64,000 nt of DNA from Phyllobacterium myrsinacearum (GTDB lineage Bacteria > Pseudomonadota > Alphaproteobacteria > Rhizobiales > Rhizobiaceae): positions 558,001 to 622,000 of the forward strand of contig NZ_PVBT01000002.1 in NCBI RefSeq assembly GCF_002980555.1, given 5' to 3'. Below the pieces are notes generated by a model. It saw only the letters and a program-made list of their open reading frames with translations, did not search any database and was not told the DNA's origin. The position numbers were made by a program, and so were the translations under genes. Shown here piece after piece: positions 53,950 through 62,533 of the stretch (its first letter is position 1; each line of letters starts with the position of its first letter).

Positions 53950-54596
53950 GCGGCTGCCATATCCGCGCGCGCGTTTGATGGGTGCCGCACGATGACAAGA
54001 GCGCGTTTCGCATGGTCGCCGGAATGGGCCGGCGCAATTGTGTCATCACCCGGATATTTGAGACCAAACCAGTCGTTGACATAATCCGGCATGCTCTCCC
54101 GCCACGTTGAGATGCACGCCTGCCCGTCACGCTGCATGGCGGCCAGCAGCGTATCCGGATCGGTGACCGGTTCACCCGCGATAGCCAAATGGCGGTTTGC
54201 CAGCGCAAGCGCATAAAGGTCCTGGCCCAACGCGTCCTTCAGCCGATGGGCGGCCGCTGACTGGACGATCTGCGCAAGCGAATTGGCCAGGAACATCGCA
54301 CCGCACCGCAACTCGAAAGCCGCCACATCTTCCGGGGGCATCAGCAGCAGTTGCAGATCGCATGCTTCCAGTCTGGGCTCAACCGGAAGAGCAGAAAGCC
54401 GGAAATGCTCGCGCATGAGCCGCCGCGTGTTGTGACCAATGCGCTGCGCATTGCGCAAAAGCTCGATGCCTTCAGGCAGGAGAACCCCGGCGAAGCTTGC
54501 GGATAGGCGGTCCGGATGAATAAACCGCGCCGTATTGTTGACGTAAGTACTCCACGCGGATGAGGATTTCCGGCCGCTGCCCTGGGACATTGTCAT
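53946..54596 (-). CDS. sctK: T3SS accessory sorting-platform protein SctK (NolU)
   Basis: 216 aa without a signal peptide or TM segments. Weakly conserved helical features (FIHPDRLSASF, LGQDLYALALANR) and the place between sctJ and sctL match NolU/SctK. SctK caps the sorting-platform pods. ATGA overlaps connect it to both neighbours. The name depends more on position than on sequence. Confidence 0.75.
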   Translation of the reverse strand: MTMSQGSGRKSSSAWSTYVNNTARFIHPDRLSASFAGVLLPEGIELLRNAQRIGHNTRRLMREHFRLSALPVEPRLEACDLQLLLMPPEDVAAFELRCGAMFLANSLAQIVQSAAAHRLKDALGQDLYALALANRHLAIAGEPVTDPDTLLAAMQRDGQACISTWRESMPDYVNDWFGLKYPGDDTIAPAHSGDHAKRALVIVRHPSNARADMAAA

Positions 54597-55390
54597 GAGG
54601 TCTTTCCATTCCGGGCAATGTCTGTGGGCTCAAGTGCATAGGTCATGGGCACGCGCCGCTGCCAGAGAAGAAAACCGATTGTTCCAAGCAGCGCGAGAAC
54701 AAGCGTTCCAGCGATTGCCGCCATCCAGAACACCCGGCTTTCGCTTTCCCTGGTCAGCCACAAGCCCATATACTCCCGCACTTCCAGCTCGGGCGGCGTT
54801 TCGCGTGTTTTCTGCGGCGCTGCGACAGGAATGACCGAGACCTTCTCATAGCTCAGTCCGGCAATCCCGTTGGCGACCAGCGTCTTGATCTGCGGGATCA
54901 ATGCATTGATGTTCAGCGAGGGTTCGTGCCTGATAAACACCGAAGCCGAAGCTGGTGCGGCAAAACGATTGAGCGGGTCATTGTCCGCCAGAACCACGTG
55001 AACACGAGCGGAAAGAACCCCGTCGATTTCCGAAACCGTGCGGGACAATTCTTCGCTCAGGGCGTAGATCATCTGTGCCCGTTCCTGAACAGGCGAGGCC
55101 ACCAGCCCCTCCTTCTTGAAAACGCTGCCTATCGTGGCAAATTCCGCCTTCGGCAGCCCGTTTTCCGCCAGCAATGTCACCGCCTCGGCAAACTGATCCT
55201 CATCCACCAGGACGGTCAGCTTCCCGTCCTTCTGCGGTTTGCGCGTTGCCGAAATCCCATGCGTCAACAGCGTTGCCACAATCTGGTTGGCCTCGCGCTG
55301 GTCAAGATTGGTATAGAGATCCGATTTGCATGCCTGCAGAAAACATACGGCGGCTATCGCCAAAATCATGCGTTGGAACGTGTGCGTCAT
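54593..55390 (-). CDS. sctJ: T3SS inner-membrane ring lipoprotein SctJ (RhcJ/NolT)
   Basis: 265 aa from ATG 55390; GTG 55414 is an upstream option. A lipobox LQAC sits at the end of the signal peptide. The YscJ/FliF ring-building motifs follow (LDQREANQIVATLLTHGI, then RVHVVLADNDPLNRF and SASVFIRH), then a C-terminal TM (about 225-245). It forms the inner MS-like ring around the export gate with SctD. Confidence 0.95.
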   Translation of the reverse strand: MTHTFQRMILAIAAVCFLQACKSDLYTNLDQREANQIVATLLTHGISATRKPQKDGKLTVLVDEDQFAEAVTLLAENGLPKAEFATIGSVFKKEGLVASPVQERAQMIYALSEELSRTVSEIDGVLSARVHVVLADNDPLNRFAAPASASVFIRHEPSLNINALIPQIKTLVANGIAGLSYEKVSVIPVAAPQKTRETPPELEVREYMGLWLTRESESRVFWMAAIAGTLVLALLGTIGFLLWQRRVPMTYALEPTDIARNGKTS

Positions 55391-55406
55391 GGGATTGCTG
55401 TTTGCC

Positions 55407-55820
55407 TCAACCACCGCCGCGGGTCGTTTCGCGAACGCTGGTGGTCAGTTGAATGGGCACGTTGGCAATCATGTGCTGACGCTGCATCAGGTCAAATGAC
55501 ATCGTCAGCCCCTGTATCAGGTTGCTCATCTTGTCCTTGTTGAGAGGAGACTGCTGGTCCTTTGCCTGTCCGGCAGGCGTGGCTCCCACATCACCGGATG
55601 CCAGGAACCGCTGAACCTCAACTCTTCCGCTCTCAAGGCGATCGGCAACCGACTTGAACGTGGTGCCAAGGCTGCGGCCAATATCGACGGGACTTGCGCC
55701 GTGCGGCATGGATTGGATCGTTGTCGCGACATGTTCATAGATATTCTGCTGATTGGCAGAAACCGGCGTAACCGGCTGGTGCTGCGACACGCTGCTGACG
55801 GGAGCTATGGGGGTAACCAT
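55407..55820 (-). CDS. nolB: T3SS inner-rod protein SctI (NolB-like)
   Basis: 137 aa from ATG 55820 with GTGAGG ten nt upstream. The N-terminal half is Pro/Val/Gln-rich and unstructured; the C-terminal 60 residues are amphipathic helix (LIQGLTMSFDLMQRQHMIAN, then IQLTTSV), as in inner rod proteins that pack beneath the needle. It lies right before rhcJ, exactly like nolB. The match is by position and helix pattern. Confidence 0.75.
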   Translation of the reverse strand: MVTPIAPVSSVSQHQPVTPVSANQQNIYEHVATTIQSMPHGASPVDIGRSLGTTFKSVADRLESGRVEVQRFLASGDVGATPAGQAKDQQSPLNKDKMSNLIQGLTMSFDLMQRQHMIANVPIQLTTSVRETTRGGG

Positions 55821-55855
55821 TGGTGCGTACCTCACTGGTTGATTGCAGCAGATGC

Positions 55856-56044
55856 TTACTCGGATGAATTGGCTTCGCTCATCTGGTCGCCGGCAATATC
55901 CATGATGAACTGCGTGAACATCGAGGTTGCCCCCGAGAGCATGGAGGATGCCAACGCCTCTTCGAACTGCTGTTTCTGGGCGGCATCATCGACAGGGGGA
56001 GATGCTTGTTGCGCGGCGGCCGGTGCAATCCGTTCAGCGGTCAT
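55856..56044 (-). CDS. small protein between split secretin N-domain and NolB genes
   Basis: 62 aa. It starts with an Ala/Gln/Pro-rich section and then has an amphipathic helix (FEEALASSMLSGATSMFTQF). No TM or signal peptide is present. It lies between rhcC1 and nolB in the same operon. It could be a secreted or rod-associated protein, but no family was recognised. Confidence 0.65.
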   Translation of the reverse strand: MTAERIAPAAAQQASPPVDDAAQKQQFEEALASSMLSGATSMFTQFIMDIAGDQMSEANSSE

Positions 56045-56056
56045 GATTGAAACTCC

Positions 56057-56728
56057 TCAATTTGTTGTCTTGGTCAAAACAGTCTTGGGTTGCGCAGCCG
56101 GTGCGTCCGTGCGCTTGCGTGCGGTCTGCAGCTCCACAGTCTCATCGACGGTTGATCCGCGGCCGCGAAACACGCGCACTCTGGGATCGTCATCGGTTGC
56201 GGGCGGGGGCTGTATGGTTGAAATAACCTCCCTGGTGACGGCGATGTAGGATGGCGGCCCCGACACGCGCAGCGCCGCCGCATTCTTGCTGTAGGTGATC
56301 GAAAAACGCTCGTCATAAAGACCCATGCGCTTCATTTCCTGCAGCACGGCATCGCCGGTGAGCCGCCCCAGCTCGATAACCTGTGTTTTGAACTCATCAC
56401 TGGAACTGATGTGAAGAATGGCGCCATCGAAATACCAGTTGACGCCATTGCCCTGTGCAAGTTCATCCAGAAATTGTCCTGCCGTTTGCGCCTTGACCTG
56501 GCCGCGGATCTGGCCGCGCACCTGACCGTCGAGGACAACCGGAAATCCGAGATTACGGCCGAACTCCTTCATGGCTCCGGGCAAGTCCTGATTGATCAGC
56601 ACGTAATTGTAGGGTTTGCTCGCCCATTCCGGCAGTGCGGTCGCAGCCGATGTGCCACACGCCACCATCACAGCGGCTAGCGCCATCAGGAAAGCGGAAT
56701 GTCCCACATAGGTGATGTTTTCTGCCAC
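56057..56728 (-). CDS. rhcC1: T3SS secretin N-terminal domain protein (RhcC1/NolW-like)
   Basis: 223 aa. After a signal peptide (about 1-31) there is a secretin/TonB short N-terminal (N0) domain: DLPGAMKEFGRNLGFPVVLD followed by QFLDELAQGNGVNWYFDGA. A second N-domain (about 115-170) and a Thr/Arg-rich tail complete it; no secretin beta-barrel follows. Rhizobial T3SSs have the secretin split into RhcC1 and RhcC2, and this is the RhcC1 half. The barrel half is about 4.4 kb away on the other strand. It opens the leftward operon. Confidence 0.88.
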   Translation of the reverse strand: MAENITYVGHSAFLMALAAVMVACGTSAATALPEWASKPYNYVLINQDLPGAMKEFGRNLGFPVVLDGQVRGQIRGQVKAQTAGQFLDELAQGNGVNWYFDGAILHISSSDEFKTQVIELGRLTGDAVLQEMKRMGLYDERFSITYSKNAAALRVSGPPSYIAVTREVISTIQPPPATDDDPRVRVFRGRGSTVDETVELQTARKRTDAPAAQPKTVLTKTTN

Positions 56729-57098
56729 GCTTTCACATCCGGTTTATGATAAAATCACCCTCAAAGGATTACAATTGTGAGTATTCACTGTCAACGTCGT
56801 TGTGATCTGTTTGTGAGCATCCTTGAAGCGGGTCGGCGTTCTCTGAGATTCATTTTGTCGAGTGAAATTACCCATATAAAACATGCATTTATTTTGTTAG
56901 CTGGCGTTAGATAACCTGTGGTTCCGGCAAATAGGTGTAATATTTGTAAGATAAAACACGGCCGGATGACGGCAATCTTTTTCCTGTAACATTGCCAATT
57001 TATGAGTATGCTGTTAGTTGTGAGTTCGCACTGATTTGTGCTTGAAAAGGCTCGGAGTCACGAGCCTGTGATTAACTGAAACGCAAAAGGGATTCATC
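56729..57098. promoter_or_regulatory. divergent T3SS promoter region
   Basis: This 370-bp AT-rich gap drives both T3SS blocks. It contains TTGTGAGTATTCACTG (56775-56790) near the rhcC1 start and TTGTGAGTTCGCACTG (57018-57033) near the needle-candidate start, plus a weaker TTGTGAGC near 56811. The two full boxes share TTGTGAGT and CACTG. No gene is supported in the gap. Confidence 0.55.
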
Positions 57099-57269
57099 AT
57101 GGCTCAGTCAGGTTCCGTCAACGCATCCTCCTCATCCACCAGTTTCGACAGCAATCTTGCTTCTCTGAAGGAAGCATTTGATCGCATCCAGAAAGAAGCA
57201 ACGCAGACAAAGCTTGCAACAATGGATGGCCAGAGCGTGCTTGACATCGCCAAGGCAAAAATCGGCTGA
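57099..57269 (+). CDS. small T3SS needle/pilus subunit candidate (SctF/NopA-like)
   Basis: 56 aa, below the usual annotation cut-off. It has a Ser-rich N-terminus and then one long amphipathic helix (LASLKEAFDRIQKEATQTKL, then QSVLDIAKAKIG) with a C-terminal I-x-x-A-K-x-x-I-G tail like needle subunits. No signal peptide. It is the first gene of the rightward T3SS block, before sctD, as NopA is in rhizobia. An attenuator-like hairpin directly after it fits the very high expression needed for a needle. Sequence alone does not prove it. Confidence 0.6.
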   Translation: MAQSGSVNASSSSTSFDSNLASLKEAFDRIQKEATQTKLATMDGQSVLDIAKAKIG

Positions 57270-57278
57270 TTTTACTGC

Positions 57279-57307
57279 GGGAGAGGGCGGCCCGTGCTGT
57301 CCTCTCC
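57279..57307 (+). terminator. attenuator-like hairpin after needle candidate
   Basis: GGAGAGGGC (57280-57288) and GTCCTCTCC (57299-57307) pair over 9 bp with one G-U, and a T-rich stretch (TTGTCTTCTTCG) follows. It is 10 nt past the 56-aa gene and 60 bp before sctD, so the upstream gene would be made in excess over sctD. Confidence 0.5.
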
Positions 57308-57368
57308 TTGTCTTCTTCGAGGTGCCATTGGGCGCCGATGCGGGCGCCACAGTTAATACAGGTTTCTC

Positions 57369-58274
57369 ATGATGTTGATGAAGCAGATTCCGGGCGGCAC
57401 AGGCGAATTGACGTTGAATGTCCTCGATGGCGTTCATCGCGGTGTCGTGGTTCCCATTTCCGGTGATGATTGCCAAATCGGCTCTTCCACCGACTGCGAT
57501 CTGTTTTTGAGCGACAGTTCGATAGAGGAACGTCACTTCTCTATTCGCCGCGCGGGGGCAATGGTCGTTATCGGTGCTCATAATGGTGAGGTTGTCATCA
57601 ACAACCGCACAACGCTCGAAATCGGCAAGGGCATGCGCACAAGGCTGCCCGTGAGGATTTCCGCAGGCGGCGTTTCCATGGTTCTCAATGGGCCGGCGAA
57701 AATGAAGCCGGATTTGCAATCACGCCTTCAGCCATGGCGTAAATTCGGGTTGATTGGCGGCTGCATTGCCTTGCTGGCCGTGTCGATCGCGCTCGTTCAG
57801 GCCGGCATTGCCGGTAATTTTGACAGTCGCCGTGCCGGTTTCGAGACTACCGCCGCGTTGCAGGTTGCGCCCGTATCCGCAGCGGCAGGAGATCCCCGTC
57901 AGGTGCTCAGCCAGATGCTGGCTGACAATGGCCTTGAGGCTCTAGATGTTCAATGGGAGGGATCGCGTGTGCATGTCGGCGGTGCGGTCGATCAGGCGCA
58001 GATGAAAAAGTGGACTGATGTCCAGTACAGATTTGATAGCCAGTATGGCAGCCGCAACGTCGTGTCGAGCAGCGTTCACGAAGAGGCAAAGAGAATTCAG
58101 CCGAAATTCAAGCTGCAGGCGGTCTGGTTCGGAGAAAAGCCCTATGCGATTGCCGCTGACGGTTCGCGTCTCTACACGGGTGCCGCCTTGGAAGACGGCT
58201 GGATCATCAAGGAAATCGGGTCGGACAGACTTGTCGTCAAACGCAACGCGGAAGAATTCACGCTGACATTCTAA
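57369..58274 (+). CDS. sctD: T3SS inner-membrane ring protein SctD (Y4yQ-like, FHA domain)
   Basis: 301 aa. An N-terminal FHA-like domain (about 10-110; IGSSTDCDLFLSDSSIEERH) is followed by a single TM (about 125-147; IGGCIALLAVSIALVQAG) and a periplasmic ring-building part. SctD proteins form the outer inner-membrane ring and link to the secretin. The FHA domain lacks a typical phosphothreonine pocket, as in other SctD. Its place before sctV matches y4yQ. Confidence 0.85.
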   Translation: MMLMKQIPGGTGELTLNVLDGVHRGVVVPISGDDCQIGSSTDCDLFLSDSSIEERHFSIRRAGAMVVIGAHNGEVVINNRTTLEIGKGMRTRLPVRISAGGVSMVLNGPAKMKPDLQSRLQPWRKFGLIGGCIALLAVSIALVQAGIAGNFDSRRAGFETTAALQVAPVSAAAGDPRQVLSQMLADNGLEALDVQWEGSRVHVGGAVDQAQMKKWTDVQYRFDSQYGSRNVVSSSVHEEAKRIQPKFKLQAVWFGEKPYAIAADGSRLYTGAALEDGWIIKEIGSDRLVVKRNAEEFTLTF

Positions 58275-58289
58275 CCGGCGGGAGGGCCT

Positions 58290-58685
58290 ATGGCGCTTGA
58301 TCTGCGTCGCACTGAAAGCCGGGAGCGCGCTGAGCGGCTGTTGCCATCCGCCGCCGATCGTAGCGGCACGTCCCCCGCCACGGATGCGCAGTCTTTTGAA
58401 ACTGCGCTGCGCAGCACCAGGCTTTTCAACGAACGCGGGAAAAATGCCAACCGCAAGCGCACGGACAAGTTCTCGCGGGTCGACGCATCGGCGATTGGAC
58501 GGCTCAAGGGGTTCCATAACGAAGAAATGCTTTTGCATATTCTCGAGCATGTATTGCCTCTCCTGGAACTGGGGCCGGACGTTGCCGCCCTTGCGGTCGA
58601 GCTGATGCAGGAGGAAATCGATAAATGCCGGGATGTGAATGGCCGAATTGCAGAGGTAAAGTCCATTGAACTTCAACGAGCGTGA
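58290..58685 (+). CDS. small T3SS-operon protein of unknown function
   Basis: 131 aa with GGAGGG just upstream. Charged N-terminus (many Arg/Glu/Ser) and a C-terminal helical half (GFHNEEMLLHILEHVLPLLE). No signal peptide. It lies between sctD and the TPR chaperone-like gene and overlaps the latter by 20 bp. It may be a chaperone or export-control protein; no family was recognised. Confidence 0.65.
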   Translation: MALDLRRTESRERAERLLPSAADRSGTSPATDAQSFETALRSTRLFNERGKNANRKRTDKFSRVDASAIGRLKGFHNEEMLLHILEHVLPLLELGPDVAALAVELMQEEIDKCRDVNGRIAEVKSIELQRA

Positions 58686-59025
58686 CAGCGCCGACTATCT
58701 TCACACATTGGGCCGGCTGTACTGGCGCGCGGGAAATCTCGATCGCGGCCTGGTGTTCCTGCTGCTGGCGGCTCGTGTCGCCCCCGATGATGCCGCCATC
58801 CTCAAGACGCTTGTGATGGTGTTTATCGAACAGGGAGCGGCCACGCGCGCTTTGACGACCATCGACCGCATGGCGGACCTGGGCGAAGAGTTTCAGCTGG
58901 AGCTTGCGGCCTTGGAAAGCCGCGCCCTCTGGACCGCGGGGCAATATCAGGAAGCCCGTGATGCTTTCTCCGACTTCATGACCAGGAAGTCAAAATCCGC
59001 AACGATTTCTCCGGCCGGATCCTGA
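58666..59025 (+). CDS. TPR-like T3SS chaperone candidate (Y4yS-like)
   Basis: 119 aa from TTG 58666 (AGAGGT nine nt upstream). It is helical with TPR-like repeats: LHTLGRLYWRAGNLDRGLVF then AARVAPDDAAILKTLVMVFI and ALWTAGQYQEARDAFSDFM. Small TPR proteins next to sctV, such as Y4yS in rhizobia or needle chaperones in other T3SSs, bind a small export substrate; the 56-aa protein upstream is a candidate partner. The gene ends 2 bp before sctV. Confidence 0.75.
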   Translation: MNFNERDSADYLHTLGRLYWRAGNLDRGLVFLLLAARVAPDDAAILKTLVMVFIEQGAATRALTTIDRMADLGEEFQLELAALESRALWTAGQYQEARDAFSDFMTRKSKSATISPAGS

Positions 59026-59027
59026 CG

Positions 59028-61139
59028 ATGCAGATGCTCCTGCAGCTGAACCAACTGGCACGAATGGCGGCGCGGCGCACCGACCTCGTCGTTGCGGTCA
59101 TGGTGCTGCTGGCAATCAGCATGATGATCCTGCCCCTGCCGACCGTGATGGTCGACGTGCTGATCGGCATCAATCTTGCCTTTAGCCTGCTGGTGCTGAT
59201 TGTGGCCTTTTATATCTCCAGGCCGGTGGAGTTCTCGGCTTTGCCGTCTGTCATCCTGTTGGGAACGTTGTTCCGCCTGTCGCTCACGATCACGACCACG
59301 CGCCTCATTCTGCTTCAGGCCGATGCAGGTGATGTGGTGAATACGTTCGGGAACTTTGTCGTGGGTGGCGAGATCGTTGTCGGTCTCGTCGTGTTTCTGG
59401 TGATCACCGTCGCCCAGTTCGTCGTGATCACCAAGGGTGCCGAGCGCGTGGCCGAAGTGGCTGCACGCTTCACCCTGGATGCGCTGCCCGGCAAGCAGAT
59501 CAGTATTGATAATGAAGTGCGCAACGGCGACATAGACGCGGCGGAAGCCAAGATCAAACGGCAGAATCTGGAGCGGGAAAACCAGTTCTACGGCGCCATG
59601 GACGGCGCAATGAAATTCATCAAGGGTGACGCGATTGCCGGTATCATCATCATCGGAATCAATCTGATTGGCGGGCTCAGCATCGGCATCTGGCAACGTG
59701 GTCTGTCATTCGGCGAGGCTGCCCACACCTATTCGCTGCTGACGGTCGGAGACGGCCTGATCGCACAAATACCGGCTCTGCTCGTCTCGGTTGCCTCGGG
59801 CGCCGTTGTGACCCGCGTTGCCTCGCACGGCAATCAGGACCTGGGCACCGAAATCGTCGGGCAGCTGGGTGCCGATCCGCGCGCGATCTCCCTTGCTGCG
59901 GTGATCCTTTTCCTGCTTGCGTTTGTCCCCGGCATGCCCGTCACCGTCTTTCTGTCGCTCGCGGCCATCGCCGGCGGCCTTGCATTCATCCGCAGGCGCC
60001 AGATCAGGGTGGAGAACACCGTCTTTGAGCTGGAGAATGAAGCCAAGGATCTTCAATCCGAGACACCGGAGCCATCACGCGAAACCATGTCCCGGCTTGC
60101 CGTCTGGCTCGGCGAGGATCTGGGCAAGGTCATTTCGGCGGAAAAGTTTGCTGCGGGTGCCGAGACGATCAAACGGCGCATTCTTGTCGATCTCGGCATC
60201 AATATTCCGCAGGCGCAGCTGTGGCGGGCCGAGGATGGCGAGAAGAATGATTTCCGCCTTGACCTTGAGGGCGTGCCGATCGTGGAAGGAACGATCGAGC
60301 CAGAGCATCTGCTGGTGCTGGATGCAGCGACCGATCTGGACCTGATGAGCATCGATTACGACGATGCGGGGACGTTGATCGGCCGCAGGTCAACCTATTG
60401 GGTGCACAAGCAGCACGAGCAGAAGCTCATGGACGCTGGCATTCCTTATCACGCTCCGGACGCTGTTCTGCTTGAAATCATGTTCCATGCATTGCGGCGT
60501 TACGCTGCGCATTTTGCCGGCATTCAGGAAACGAAAGCCCTGCTGGCCGCCTGTGAAAGCCAATACGGTGAACTGGTCAAGGAAGCGGTTGAGGTTTCTT
60601 CCGTGCAGAAGATTTCTGAAGTTCTGCGCCGCCTTGTCGAGGAGGATGTGCCCATCACCAATATGCGGGCCATTCTGGAAACGATCGTGGAAAATGCGCC
60701 GCAGATCGAGAATGCGCATCAGATGACAGAACTGGTGCGAAGTGGTTTGGCCCGCCAGATCAGTCATCGCCGCGCGGAGAAAAACCGCATCATCCCGGTG
60801 TTCATCCTGACGCGGCAGATTGAAGAAGCCATCAGGACAGCCTTGAGACAGGGAAACTACCTGCAGGACGATGTGTTGAAGCCGCTCATTGATCAGGTGA
60901 GTGCATTGTTGAACTCGGGCGATCCGATGTTGAAGCGTTCGGTGCTGACGTCGATCGATATTCGCCGGCAGATTCACAGCATCCTTGCCGGCCAGAATGT
61001 CGATATTCCGGTGCTTTCCTATCAGGAAATTGCCTCAGAATTCAATGTGCAGTCATTGGCGACAATCGCCCTTCCTGCACCGGAAAAGCCTTCCTCGCTG
61101 AAGGCGGAACGCAATGACCAGACGGAAACGGCCGGATAG
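59028..61139 (+). CDS. sctV: T3SS major export apparatus protein SctV (RhcV)
   Basis: 703 aa, normal length. Eight TM segments cover about 1-320, including the FHIPEP-type block FYISRPVEFSALPSVILLGT and ERVAEVAARFTLDALPGKQ. A large cytoplasmic domain follows. It forms the nonameric export ring that receives substrates. It follows the TPR gene by 2 bp, and its end may overlap the secretin gene if the earlier ATG 61114 is used. Confidence 0.96.
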   Translation: MQMLLQLNQLARMAARRTDLVVAVMVLLAISMMILPLPTVMVDVLIGINLAFSLLVLIVAFYISRPVEFSALPSVILLGTLFRLSLTITTTRLILLQADAGDVVNTFGNFVVGGEIVVGLVVFLVITVAQFVVITKGAERVAEVAARFTLDALPGKQISIDNEVRNGDIDAAEAKIKRQNLERENQFYGAMDGAMKFIKGDAIAGIIIIGINLIGGLSIGIWQRGLSFGEAAHTYSLLTVGDGLIAQIPALLVSVASGAVVTRVASHGNQDLGTEIVGQLGADPRAISLAAVILFLLAFVPGMPVTVFLSLAAIAGGLAFIRRRQIRVENTVFELENEAKDLQSETPEPSRETMSRLAVWLGEDLGKVISAEKFAAGAETIKRRILVDLGINIPQAQLWRAEDGEKNDFRLDLEGVPIVEGTIEPEHLLVLDAATDLDLMSIDYDDAGTLIGRRSTYWVHKQHEQKLMDAGIPYHAPDAVLLEIMFHALRRYAAHFAGIQETKALLAACESQYGELVKEAVEVSSVQKISEVLRRLVEEDVPITNMRAILETIVENAPQIENAHQMTELVRSGLARQISHRRAEKNRIIPVFILTRQIEEAIRTALRQGNYLQDDVLKPLIDQVSALLNSGDPMLKRSVLTSIDIRRQIHSILAGQNVDIPVLSYQEIASEFNVQSLATIALPAPEKPSSLKAERNDQTETAG

Positions 61140-61170
61140 ACCGGCAGGCCAGGTCGGGGGACCCAGAAGA

Positions 61171-62529
61171 GTGAAATACCTGATGCGCAATAGGAAATGG
61201 CCCTCCGGCAGGGCGCCCGGCATGATGCTGTGCGTGCTGCTTCTGGGCATGATATCGATGATTGTTATGAATGATTCTGCCCACTCGCAGACGATCAGCG
61301 TTGATGCCATGACCGGTCAGCCTCTGAAGCTGACGCAAGGGCAGGGGGTCATCATCCGCTTTGATCAGCCGGTTGAATCGGTGTTCGTGGCGGACACCCA
61401 GATCGCTGATGTCCGTGTGGTTTCCCCGGGCGCGATCTATGTTTTCGGATCGGCGGTCGGCACCACCAATCTCATAGCGCTCAACGCTGACCAGAGTTTG
61501 CGCGGAACCATGAAGCTCATTATTTCGGGCAATACCGATCCGGCAAAGCAGTCGATGAAGACGCTGCAACCCAACACCATCATCGACGTGAAGCTGTTTG
61601 GTGAAAAGACCGTTGCCACGGGTAAAGCGCGCTCGGTCGGCGAGGCCGTGGACACGGAATCCGTCATCCAGTCTTACGCCAAGCCTGGCAATCCTCCCAT
61701 CAACAACACGACGATACAGGGCGCCAACCAGGTCAATATCCGCGTGCGGTTCGCCGAGGTGTCGCGCAATTCGCTGGAACGCTACGGCCTTAACTGGAGC
61801 GCTCTGATCGAAAAAGGTTCATTCTCATTCGGCATCGTCAAAGGGAACCCCCTGCAGACCGTGCCGGGCGGTATCAATGCGCATCTGGGAACCGGTAATG
61901 TGAACGTCGACGTTCTGCTCGACGCGCTCCAGAACAACGGTATTCTGACAGTTCTCGCAGAGCCGAACATCACGGCGGTAACCGGACAGACCGCCAGCTT
62001 CCTCGCCGGCGGTGAAGTGCCGATCCCTATCCCAGCCGGTGACCGGCAGATCGGCATCGAGTACAAACAATTTGGTGTCTCGCTGCAGTTTACACCGGCG
62101 CTTCTTCCCAACAATCGCATCTCCCTGCAGGTCAAGCCGGAGGTCAGCACCATTTCGGCGGCCACGGGTGTCTCCATCGGCGGTGTCAGCGTCCCGGGTT
62201 TCAAGGTGCGCAGGGCAGACACGACGGTTGAAATTGGCAGCGGTCAGACATTTGCCATTGCCGGCCTTTTCCAGAGAGAAGAAACGCGGGAGTTGGAGAA
62301 AACCCCTATTCTTGGCGATGTTCCCATCCTGGGAAGCCTGTTCAAATCGAAGAAATTCCAGCGCAACGAGACGGAGCTTGTCATTCTTATCACGCCGTAT
62401 CTGGTTCAGCCACGCTCGGACAGGTCATTGAAGACACCGCTTGATAGCCCAAGCGGTGCGTTGTCGGCTCCGGTCGCCAAGAAACGGCAGGTCGCGAAAA
62501 AAGGATATGGTTTCTATGTGGGAGATTGA
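61171..62529 (+). CDS. secretin barrel protein, CpaC-like (RhcC2 position)
   Basis: 452 aa from GTG 61171 (GGGGG about 10 nt upstream); ATG 61114 and ATG 61183 are alternatives. After the signal peptide, the N-terminal domain (QPVESVFVADTQIADVRVV) is the pilus-assembly (T2SS/T3SS pil_N) kind used in CpaC/RcpA of Tad pili. NIRVRFAEVSRNSLERYGLN, LAEPNITAVTGQTASFLAGG and the C-terminal TPILGDVPILGSLFKS with ETELVILITPYLV are the CpaC secretin pattern. It takes the RhcC2 place and should form the T3SS outer-membrane pore together with RhcC1. Confidence 0.88.
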   Translation: MKYLMRNRKWPSGRAPGMMLCVLLLGMISMIVMNDSAHSQTISVDAMTGQPLKLTQGQGVIIRFDQPVESVFVADTQIADVRVVSPGAIYVFGSAVGTTNLIALNADQSLRGTMKLIISGNTDPAKQSMKTLQPNTIIDVKLFGEKTVATGKARSVGEAVDTESVIQSYAKPGNPPINNTTIQGANQVNIRVRFAEVSRNSLERYGLNWSALIEKGSFSFGIVKGNPLQTVPGGINAHLGTGNVNVDVLLDALQNNGILTVLAEPNITAVTGQTASFLAGGEVPIPIPAGDRQIGIEYKQFGVSLQFTPALLPNNRISLQVKPEVSTISAATGVSIGGVSVPGFKVRRADTTVEIGSGQTFAIAGLFQREETRELEKTPILGDVPILGSLFKSKKFQRNETELVILITPYLVQPRSDRSLKTPLDSPSGALSAPVAKKRQVAKKGYGFYVGD

Positions 62530-62533
62530 GACG

